Origin: Bombyx mori
Taxonomy: Eukaryota > Arthropoda > Insecta > Lepidoptera > Bombycidae
DNA: 64,000 nt
Assembly (NCBI RefSeq): GCF_030269925.1
Contig: NC_085109.1
Coordinates: forward strand, 9,362,001-9,426,000
Direction of reading: 5' to 3'
The position numbers and the translations under genes are program-made. Shown here piece after piece: positions 1 to 12,500 of this stretch. The notes below the pieces were generated by a model, which searched no databases, was not told where the DNA came from, and was given only the letters and a program-made list of their open reading frames with translations. The first letter of the stretch is position 1. Each line of letters opens with the position of its first letter.

Positions 1-203
1 AATACGGCAGGAAGCGGAATTTCCGATGTTTTCTGGCGACTGTGACAAATCACAGTAGATTATTCAAATGATCCAAATGATTTAAATTTGAAGACAACAA
101 TTAAAAAAACGATAATTCACATTACGTTCTCAAAGGTACTGCAGTTTTATATACAGAATTTTCGCTCATAAAATATTCTCATTAATTCAACATCAAACTT
201 TTC

Positions 204-500
204 CATTAATGGTGCTTTTAGGCACCACAAGCATCGTTCACAGTCTTCGTCGAACCCGTCGCTTGCGACGAAGGGCTCGACGAGCGAATTAACCCACAGA
301 CACAGCCCACTGAGTTTCTCGCCGGATCTTCTCAGTGGGTCGCGTTTCTGATCCGGTGGTAGATTCTACGAAGCACTGCTTTTGCTAGGGTCAGTGTTAG
401 CATCTCTCCGGTTTGAGCCCCATGAGCTCACCTACAAACGTTAGGGTGAAGCTGAAATAGCCTCTCAAGGCTATCAGCAAAGGTAGAAAAAAAAAAAAAG
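204..500 (+). repeat. Family C LINE-like repeat, 5'-truncated
   Basis: The copy carries the diagnostic string CAGCCCACTGAGTTTCTCGC and ends GGCTATCAGC followed by an A-rich tail. It shares its body with copies near 11.9, 18.6, 37.0, 41.3, 48.2, 51.3, 52.3 and 61.9 kb. The variable left ends and A-rich tails suggest a non-LTR retrotransposon 3' end. I do not know its published name. Confidence 0.75.
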
Positions 501-527
501 AAATTAGAGTTGATTGAATTTATTCAC

Positions 528-3500
528 CTCATTAGTAAGAGATAAATGGTGTTTGTAGCTGTATGTTGCCTCGCAAGCTTCTTCCTCAACAGCACATGGG
601 TTTGATTTTCTTCTATCATCCACGTTGATGAATGGCATGATTGGTTTATCAGCAAAACTACCAAAACCGAGCCTAAATAATACAAATAATTACCTATTTG
701 AACAAAACGTGGTTTGTTTTTGACTAATTACAACATTTATCTGTCGGTACGAAGATGTGATGCACAATTTTACAATTTAATTCATAATTCGATTTATCAA
801 TTGCGAGTCTTGGAATAGTTATCGTTTTTATTGTTCGCGTAGGACTACTAGTGAAATTGATTCTTCAAACCAATATTTGTTGATTATTATTTTATAACCT
901 ATTTAAACTGTCTATACAAATTTCTTTTGAAGCATCCAGAGTCACAAAATACGTACCTAAAATTGTCAGTTAAATTCTTTAACAGAATAGGCAAGTCATC
1001 CCTTAAGGAAACCAGTGTTTCCTTGTCGTCCTTCATTGACCAGGTCAAGTCCATCAGGTAGTAGAGATCTAGAGGGTAATTCTTCGCTGGCCGGTATACG
1101 AACTTAATTTTTTTTGTTTCACCTGAAAGTTGAATAATAATTTCAAAACTATCTAAAGATAATAGTGCGTATTTTCTTAAGTACATAATTTGTAAATACT
1201 CACAGTACCAATAAAGTATTGGTACCAAAGAAGATAAATTAAAATCAAGTTTGGTAACTCTGAGCCACGCGGATTTGGACTGGAACTTTATGAATTCTTG
1301 ATTATCTACAATCCTAACATATATTTATAAGCTTAATACAGACTTTATAATTATATAATTATAATTTAAAAAAAAAAACATTGTTTCAAAGTAAATAATG
1401 CGCATTGCAAATGGACTCGTTAACATAAATTGAATAGGCTCTATCTCAGCGGTCGGGGAACTTTTTTAATTATTACCCCAAAATAATTTTGTGTAAGTTG
1501 ATATTATGGCGAAAAACAAAAAAAAAACCAAATCGCTTCTTTTTAGCATCTTCCATATTATAGCCACCACGATAATTTTGAAAAAAAAAAATTATTTTTT
1601 CGTTTCGTTTCATTTCGTTTCATCGAGTTTGAAATCACAACGATTTTAAAGAAGTTTCGCTTCAATATATACTTTTTACTCACAAAAGTTTCATTTTTAC
1701 CCCCCAAAATTTCATTTTACCCCATTTGGGGTAATTTACCCCAGTTCCCCGACCACGGCTCTATCTCGATGAGTTTATTTGTAGAAGAGCAGTTCTGTTA
1801 TTCAATTCCAAGTTCATAATCGGGCCATAACGACCATACAATATTATTGTGTTGTTATCATGTTATCATGAATAAAGTTACCAAATTTGACAATGATATT
1901 ACAATCAGAAGTGGATGAAATCCACATCTAAAGTTCATCATTCAGTTGCACGCGCAGTTCAGAATTCCAATTAATGAGATAATAGATTTATATAGGAAAA
2001 TATTAAATTAAAAAAAAACACATAAACACGTACGTGGTTTCAACGATAATTTGATCCTTTGAGGCTGGATCTGTACTACGGACTCTTCACTGTCCGGTTG
2101 CATGTCTTGTAAGGAACTATTCTCGGCCACAACCCATATAGGTTTCTCTGGTCGTTGTATCATAGCTTGACTGCATCCCGTAGACACCAAACTGTAGAGA
2201 AAAGCTAAGAATTTTAATCTCAATTACTAAAATCACTAAAAGTTCAAAGCATTAAGATTTCAGTACCAATGAAATACAATTACAAGCTTCCGATAGATAA
2301 AAATAAATAAAGAGCAGCGTTTTTTTGAAGTATATGCAATTTAATGAAGCCATTTTCATTTTCGCACCTTTTTATATAAATAATAATATAATAAATAATA
2401 ATATATTAAACCGAGTGGCTACAAAATAGAATTTGCGACGAGTACATCCAAGAAGCATTATAAATTGCGAAAGCTGAAGACAAACTAATTAATCACTGTT
2501 CATATATCCAACACAACGAAGAATACTCGTAGCGGTGATGAAAACAAATTATGGTAATAAATAATAAAATCGACCCGCTGTAACCTAGAGAGGACATTAA
2601 AAAAGATCTAAACATTAGAGTTTAAAAAAATGACAAAGCAATGTAGATTGTTCAGGAAAATGTACGAAGGGCTTACTTTAAATCCCAAAAGTCAAGAGAA
2701 AGAGGAAAGAAGGCCCAAAAATCGTTTGTAAAAATAAATTGTAAATATTATTTTTAATTTTTTTATTGCTATTGTGGGCAGACGAGAATACGGCCCACCT
2801 GATGGTGAGTGGTCACCGTCGCTCATGGACGTCAGCAATGCCAGGGGCAGAGCCAAGCCGCTGCATGCCATAAAGTACTCCCCGCAAGCCTCGTTTGAAG
2901 AAGAACATGTCATGAAAATTAAAACAAACCTATTTAAAACAATTATCATTCATAAAATTCCTTGATTCTCAGGCCCCTACATTACCTCCCAAGTCGTTGT
3001 AAATCAGATTGTCCACATAGCTGTCAGAAAATAAAACAAGCACAGAAATTACATTATTCTATTGCGATGTCGAAATTACCGAACTCGGCACGTCTTCGTT
3101 GGAGTAAGCCTATTGAAAAGCATTCACCCGACGTGGACCGACGCGGCCACAATCAATAATCAATCAAACGGCGATCTCTTGATTAGTGAGCCACATCCGA
3201 ACTCATCTCGGTCAGCGAACGTGGGAACCGCATCGAAGAATGTGCATCAAAGGTTTACAAGAATACAACTTTGTACTTAGTTTACCTTGCAGCTATTACT
3301 GTACAAATTGTATGCTTGTTCTATTATTATGATAACGACGGGTTTCTTTTCTAATTGGGTGTCGCTCTTCCAAATAACAGAGCGGGCGACGGAAAATTAT
3401 AGAGATTGAATAATCTTTACGTAAGTCTGGAAGACAATTGAATTCGTTTGTGATCTTTTAATTGACAGCATTCGTTCAAAGTTCGTTGAGCTTTTATTAC

Positions 3501-6500
3501 TCAAAAACATAGAAAAATACGATTGTTTTTATCGGTTTTGTATAAAAAAAATTACATAAGTTAGTAAGATACACACAGTACATCAAATATCTAACTTATA
3601 GAGATTCCCAAAAACAAATGATAAAATAAATTTAGACAGATTTAATGTATTTTACAAGTCCAAAGATAGTAAGCAGGTTCGCGTATGCTTTCCACTATGT
3701 TTACAGTTTTCTCAATTGATGTGAAGGTAATTATCAAACTAATCATTAATCAGGACAGAGATCGGATTTTACCATAACTTATAAGTATGAGCAAGATTAA
3801 TACGCGACAAAAACAAATTCACTAACACACCACGAACAAGAAACCATGAAGATCAATGTACTTTGAAAATAAAACTTGTGGTACGTTAATCAGCGTCATT
3901 CACAATGGGCATTGAGTATTTTTTTTATTACAAATTACATTTCGAGAAATAGGCTAGCTGATTACAAAAAACATATCTTTAATAACTAATATATTTAACC
4001 AACCTTTAACCTTTGTTTGTCTCGTAATTACGTCATCATCGGCTTTATTCAAGCAGATACTTTAACTCTATATTTTTATATACTCTGTGTACAACACAAA
4101 TGTCAGTTTTGTTATGATTTTTTCGTTATCCTCAAAACACTTTCATAGTTTCAACTCAAAGTATGAAGGTAATCACTCTTTTTAAGACTTGTGTATCAAT
4201 GAGTGTAGAACAATTGACTTTTAGAGATGATGTACCTGCTTGATTCGTAGAAAAAATTAAAATAATTTGTTAAATGAACGGCTGGCTTTGATAAAAGGAG
4301 TAACATGTTAAGGGTCGAAAACTATTCCACCTTCGCTGTGCTACTAATAATGTCACCATCTTGAAAAGCGATGACATTTTATATTAATTATTAAAATTAC
4401 ATAAAAACACTGAATGTTTAGAAAAATATTAAAATTATTTTCTTAAAGCGGTCTACATTTTCTAAAAATATATATAATTAAACATGTTTTTTAATGAATG
4501 CCAATTCAACAAATTAGCTAGGTATAAATAGGATTTGCGAGCGATGTGACCTTATGAATGCTTATTCCTGAATATTCACAACTAAAACCCTATTAACAAT
4601 TTTCTGTTATAATGCCACAATAAAACAGTGTTTTAATCATTCTATTAAATAAAAAAGGATTAAAAAATCGGTCGGAACCGGTTTATTTATTTAATTAATT
4701 ATACTAACAAAGTTATCGCCAATTTAGAATATCGCTAAATGCACACGAAGCTAAACAACTTAAAAAGTCATAGAACAATAGAATTCTGGGACTGGATGCT
4801 TTTATATTCGGTCATTTTCTATCCATAAAATAAGTTATTTATATTATAGATACAACACAAAACGATATAGCCACGGAACAAGCGTAAATTACAACATTTG
4901 ACATCAACCTTTAAATGTTCGATTTTCTTTTAACTTAAATTTGTATGGAGATGGAACGTTCTACGTTTGCCGCTACGGGCGCTGTTCCAACTGCATACAA
5001 ATTTGAGTTAACTTTTACGCTATCGAGAACGTTAAAAAACTCGCAATAAGCCTACTGAGGTCTAAATCTCAACTACATTAACGATTGTTCCGTGCGGGCT
5101 CACAACAAACCCTATCACCACGTAGTTACGTAAATTATAATTAATTAATTCAATTTTTTGGGTCCAATTTTTACTAGACGATCTTATTCCGTCATCGTGT
5201 ATGTAGGTCATTCGTGAACATAATGTGTCAGATACGTTTGTCATTCGAGTTATTGGTGCTTGCGGAGTTAGAACACCGGAACACGTTGCCGCGCTTTTTT
5301 TAAACAATCCAAAACGTCAAACCTTTCGTCGTCGTTGCACCTGGGAGCAGCGTGACTGAAGTAAGGGTCTGCACACCATCGACAGTGCGAAGCAGCCGAC
5401 AAACACGCACCGCACTCTTCATGCTCGATGCACACTAGCTTGTTGAGCAGTTTTTCTTGAACTGGATTAACAAAAAATAATGTATTAACTACTAGCTGAC
5501 TCGGCAGACTTCGTTTTGTCTCAATAGATAAATAAAAGACCTAAACTTATGTGTAAAATAAACTTAAAACAAAAAGAATCCGTCCGACGGGGGACACATT
5601 GAAGGAAAAACAAAATTGTTATTTTTATATAATTCCGAGCATTTTCATATTTATTCACCTTTTAAACCTTCTCTGGACTTCCACGAATAATTCAAGACCA
5701 AAATTAGCCGTTTCGAGTTTTACGAGACTAACGAACAGCAATTCATTTATAGATAGAGAGTACAAATAATATGTTTTAAAATTTCTAATTTTCTTCATAA
5801 ATTTGTCAACAATGCGGACTTTTTTGTAAGATACAAAATGGAATAATCATTTATTTAGTTTTTTTTCTATTTGTTATAAAATGATGCAAACCTGTTTGGT
5901 TAGGTACATGACACTACATTGGCCGAAATAAAACAGTTTAATTGAATTCAAAAATACACAAAAAAATGCATATTAATTGTAATTTTGATATGAAATGCAA
6001 AATAAGAAATATAATATTATTTAAATCTAATGAGATTGCTCATATGATTTCCATACCTCTAACAATAAGACATAAATTAGGACCTGGTAAATACCTAGTT
6101 TTGCCATAAATACTGAGTCAAAGGAAAAAAAAAGGCTATTGCAAATAACATTTATTACTTTTACAGTGTGTTAGTACTACATAAATATAAAACAATTTAA
6201 AGTATAAAAAGCTTATTCGAAGTGGTCTCCATTGGCTGCAATACAGTCATTTAAACGTTGAGGCCAGTTATCAATAGAAGCACGCACTCTTTCCATGAGA
6301 AAATTTATCACTGCCAATCGTACAGGTTGTTTTAGGGACTCCAAATTATAATGGCGTTTAGAGCAAGCCGTACTCTCTAAAACTGACCATAAATCATAAT
6401 CCAGCGGATTAAGATCGGGACTAGACGACGGCCAGTCTTCAACTCTGGTGAAGTCCGAAACGTTCGTTTCCAACCAAGACTGCGTAGACCGAGCTTTATA

Positions 6501-9500
6501 ACCTGGCGCCGAGTCTTGCTGGAAGGACCATTCTTGATTATTGAACATGGTGTTGTTAAGGGGCTTCACTGCTTCTCAAGAATGGTATCTTGATATACTT
6601 GTGCCGATGTTTTGATACCTTTTTCACAAAAGTATGGCTCAGTCACTCCTTCATAGCTAATACCCCACCAAACCATCACTGAAGTCGGATAGTGCCCACG
6701 TTGCACTCTGTCGACTAATTGGGAAGCTTCCTTAGAGTTTTGAGCATAAATACGGTCATTTTGTTTGTTAAAATTTTGCTCAATTGTAAAAAAAATCTCA
6801 TCCGTAAACAAAAAATTTCTATGACCTCCCTTTGCGTACCGCTTCAGTAGTTGTTTCGATTTTACCACCCTATTCTCTTTTAAATTATCAGTTAAGAAAT
6901 GACCAGTACGTCTCTTATAGGCTGCAAGTCCTAAGTCATCTTTTAAAATACGCGACATGGTTCTAGGTGCTATCTTCATCTCCCGAAATAAAATCTTTTG
7001 CTTTCGGACAGGATTTCTTCGAATTCTTTCCCTTACTGCTTTGACCACATTTTTCGTACGAACACTACGTGGACGGCCAGATCTTTTTCTGTCACAAACA
7101 GAGGAGGTCTCATTGCACCTATTAATAGCCCGGTACACAAAGATTTTACTAATACCAAGCGTATGGAGAGTTAAAAAATGCATTTGGCTCCATACCTACT
7201 TTGTGTAATGCAATCACAGCGATTCGGTTCTCTTTATCACCCCACTCCATTTTAATATCGCAAAATATTGTACAATGTATTGGCGCCAAAATGAGAAAAC
7301 TCAATGAGCAATCATATAAAAATGACAGATTCCAAATTCAAATGTAATATTTTGTTTATTTTTAAATGTAACAGTATTTATGGCCAGACTAAGTACAAAA
7401 TCAGTTTACAATTTATTAAATTGGTTACTCTACGAGTATAATAGTGCGACTATTTCCACTTTATAATTTTCCTGCATCCGATACGTGCACATTAATAAAT
7501 AAATATTCAATGTATAACGGGAATTATTAATCTTTGTTTGGTTATGTCATACAGCTCATAGTCAAAAAGGCTCCTACCTAATTTGTCAATCCGTGAATAC
7601 AAAATGAGGTGAATTAATTAACAATGGCAGGTGCTTGCACGAAATAGGGTCAATGATCGTGTTTTGTTTTTTTAGGATTCAGCATAAGATTTATATACAT
7701 ATTATGATATCATCTGTGACATTTTCGCTCTCATAAAAGTTTTATTTTAAATAGCGCATTTTTTATTATTTCTCTCAATAGTTTCCGCTAGTTTTATAAT
7801 ATACTATGGGAATTCTAATAAGAAAAATAAAAAGATATGATCTTCGACTAAGCGGACGCATTCGCTTGATAGACGGGTCAACCGACTGTTTTTTTTTCGG
7901 AAATTGCACAAATGCAATATCTAATAGCGTAGATAATTATTATATTTTATTTGCATTGCATGAAACCTTGGGCTGATGATCGGGTAGTTTTGGGAACGGA
8001 AGAAATTCACATTTAGATTTTTCATATAGACTAATTTTAATTCGGGCATCGAAATCATTTGTATAAACGAAAAGTTTTTCTAAACACAACTGTCACTGGT
8101 GGTAGGGCCTCTTGTGAGTCCGTGCGGGTGGGTACCACCACTCTGCCTATTTCTGCCGTGAAGCACTAATGCGTTTCGGCTTAAAGGGTGGGGCAGCCGT
8201 TGTAACTATACTTGAGACCTTAAAACTTATATCTCAAGGTGGGTGGCGCATTTACGTTGTGGATGTCTATGGGCTCCAGTAACCACTTAACACCAGGTGG
8301 GCTGTGAGCACGTCCACTCATATAAGCAATAAAAAAAAAACCTACTACAAACTATGGACACATCGAATTTAGTATTGGAATTCTATTAAAACTTGAAACA
8401 AATAAACAACAAATGATTTGGAAACATAAACTCTATTCCAATTGCGAAGTCCCTTTTGACACTATTTAGAACGTAACTCTTCACGTTTCGCATAATTTGA
8501 AATAATAATCATTTTTTCTTCATGGTCGAAAATATCATTTAAAAAATACACAATCAATCTAAATCATTATACAATTAATTCACACACAATACCATAATAA
8601 TAATATCTGTCTCATAGGACTTCGTAATTGGAATAGAATATAAGTGTACTCTTATCGAACTTTTATTTACTTTTATTGTGTCGAATTTATTCCACTAATT
8701 GTCCAATTGTGAAGTAAGTACACAATACCATACCGACCGCTTTTACCATTTATTGCTTTTTTTTAATCATATGTACGTAGAGTGTGGTTGCAATGGTATA
8801 TTTGTATACAAAGATACAAATTAAATCATTTTTTTTATTGTTATAATAAGAAAAAATAAAATTATGTATATGACCAACAAAACCTAATCAAATTGCTTGT
8901 GATAGTAAAAAACACAAAATGAAAACACGCACGATTCAATTTATAAATGGAAACCGAATTCGGTTGTTTGGATGCAAACGTCTGAGTACATGTACTGCCT
9001 CACGATTACATCAAAAGCCAGCCATACGTGTATACGAAAATGGACCACCAAAACAGTTTCAATAGGAAGCGTAGAGTTAATACCGTGTTGACACAAATTA
9101 TGTGGGCGTATGTGAGATTACGGGCACTCTTACTTATAATCTCACTACAAATAGAGTTTGAAATAGGGTTGCAATGTTTGTGCATCGTTAATATAATGCA
9201 GTACATAAATCATATCGGTAAATGTCTGATAAATCCAATATAACGAATGTCATAAGCTTTTCGATTATACATCAACATTTCAATTATCAGAGATGTTGAT
9301 ATCTCATATAGGTAGTTTATGATCAAAATTGAAATCATCAAGCGGATATTGCACACAAAAGGGAATACCAAGAATAGCGGAATTTTTACATGAAAACAAT
9401 TTACTATTTTACACTTTGCCGATTTTTTGTAATCCTTTTGTACTATTTAATAAATAAACTATTAGTTTATAAACTTCTTGGTTGCTACTACTTGCTTTTA

Positions 9501-12500
9501 AAAGTTCACACGTAACCTTATCGTACATATAACCGTATCGTAGGCCTGTTCTTATGTATGGCAGCGAAACATGGGCAGCAACCAAAAGGAACGTACATAC
9601 CATTCAAGTTGCTGAAATGAAAATGCTGAGGTGGATGTGCGGCGTGACTAGGCTCGATAAAATCCGCAACGAGTACGTGCGTGGAAGTCTAGGTGTACGG
9701 GACATCGCCGACAAGATGCAGGAGAGTAGGCTGAGATGGTATGGTCACGTGAAAAGGAAGCCACCTGACTACGTCGGAAATTTGGCGCTACTGCTCGACC
9801 TCCCCGGTCGGAGACCTAGAGGCAGACCCAAGACAAGGTGGAGGGACGTAGTGCTGAAGGACAAGAGAGAATGCAATGTTGCTGACGAGAATGTCGAAGA
9901 CAGAGCGAAGTGGAGGAGTAAAGTCAGGAAAGCTGACCCCACCACCATGTGGGATAAATAGCTGGGAAGAGAGAGAGAGAGTAACCTTATCGTACAGATA
10001 TAGCAACAACTAATATTTTTTTCCCTCCAAAACATCACACTAGTTATGCCTAAGTGCTTAAACAATACTTTCAAATGCATCAGCAGTGACAACCCTAAGC
10101 ATGAGTATAACCGGCACGTGCTCAATGTTCATCTAACACAGCGTTACAGCAAATCGATCCAGCGATAACCGTACAAACAGAACCGATACAATAATTAATC
10201 GGCATACGATTGTTTTGACAAAACGTTTTATGATATTATGTTAGTGTGTCTAGTTTCGCTCTAGATATATCTTTATATTAATATGTGAGTATCGAAACTA
10301 TATATTTTTGTATTGTAATTATGAAACGAAAGCTTGATACCTACGTAACTTTTGTATGTTTTGAATTTATTTTTAGGGAATCGATAAATTTAATTTCGAA
10401 TAATGTACTTAATATTTATTAATTATTATTAACACAATCTATATATTAATACGTGAAGCAAAAACTTTGTATCCCTTTTTACGAAAATTACGCGGACGGA
10501 GGAGTATGAAATTTTCCACACTTATAGAGAATATAGAGAAGAAGTGCACAATGCTAACTTTTTTTTTAAATTATGCTTAAACATACATTAAATCAGTAAA
10601 GAAAACATTACACACACTACATACCATGTATTTGACGCACACACGCATGCATTTATTGTCAAACTTTTGTTCTTGACGTCTGTGGTCAAATTGAGAATAG
10701 ATTAAATATTTTCTGTCTTTATTAATATTTTTTATAGTGTAGCCCGGAATTTGTGATTATAGAAGAATAAAATACAATCATTAATAGTATACAAACTTTC
10801 CAATTCCAATTAATTATAGTCGAATTTCGACTACTGCGGGACCTCTAGTTATTTATTAATACATAAAAAAATTACGAATTCGCAAAAAAAGAAGTTAAAG
10901 CGCAAAATAAAATCATGCGTAATTTTTTCCGTAGAGGCAGGCACATTACTGGTGGTAGGACCTCTTGAGTCCGCACCGGTAGGTACAACCAACCCGCCTA
11001 TTTCTGCCGTGAAGCAGTAATGCGTTTCGGTTTGAAGGGTGAGGCAGCCGTTGTAACTATACTGAGACCTTAGAACTTATATCTCAAGGTGGGTGGCGCA
11101 TTACGTTGTAGATGTCTATGAGCTTCACACACCAGGTGGGCTGTGAGCTCGTCCACCCATCTAAGCAATAAAAAAAACCAAACCTGAGATTTCTACGCAA
11201 ATATACTGTGGGCGATTTTCATCGGCGGGCATCGATTAAGATTAAATGCAAGACATATGCGGTACACAAAATTTCTTGAATAGGTACTTTATTATACATA
11301 AATTAAATTATTATCGTTGATTATAGAACGTGTTGTGAGACCACGCCCGCGGGCACTATCATTCTGGGTCTTTCTGCTGCAACAGTCAAGCGTTTCGGTT
11401 TCAATATTAATAGTCGAGATTTCAATCTCATGTCTCCAAGGTTTACACGTATCAAAAGTTACATATTAATGCTTTTTATATATTTATAAAAAATGATATC
11501 ACCTACGAAGTGAATCACTTCAACCAATTTCCTTGGGTGAGTATTATAAGTCACAAGTAATTAATATTACAATAAAATGTTTAAGTGCGACCACATTCAA
11601 AAAAACATCAGATTACCGTCAAATTTCAACCGACGACCTTAGTAAGCGTAGCTTTATACGTTCAATAAAAGTGAAAACTCACTAATCGGTAAATAACCAT
11701 GTCTCCAATAATAAAAACGATGCACATTCAACAACATCAAGCTACAAGTTTTACCGGTGCTATACCGGAATATAGATATAAATATACCAGGAACATTCTG
11801 AACAATGAGGTGCTTTTAGATACCTCAAGCACCGGTCACCGTCCTCGCCGAACCCGTCGCTTGCGACGAAGGGCTCGACGAGTAAATTAATCCATAGACA
11901 CAGCCCACTGAGTTTCTCGCCTGATCTTCTCAGTGGGTTGCGTTTCTGATCCGATGGTAGATTCTGCCAAGCACTGCTCTTGCTAGGGCCAGTGTTAGCA
12001 ACACTCCGGTTTGAGCCCCGTGAGCTCACCAACACGTCAAGGCGAAGCTTAAATAGTCTCTCAAGGCTATCAGCATAGTTAGGAAAAAAGGGACAATAAT
12101 AAGCACTCCTGGACTTCAAATAACAAAGTTACTGACTCTAGGACCGATCTTGTACCGTAGTAGAAAATTTACCTAACCGACCTAAATACTAGACCAGAAT
12201 TATGACGTAATCAAAAGTCAATTTTCACCTTATTTTACTATTCCATTCCACTTTACTACTTACCAAAAGCCTAGAATGGCATGAGTACTACTGCCGCAAC
12301 CTCTTCTTTATCATAAGTACATATATTTTGTTGAGTAATAACAGCGATGACTCATAATTCAGTCCTCTACGGGTCTCATAAGGTAATATATATTTAGCTG
12401 GATATTCTAGTAATCGTTGTACAATATACCTCACGTCGCATAATATGTTAATTAGAAAACTCGATGTTATAGAAAGAATTTCCCATTGAAATGTATAAAT

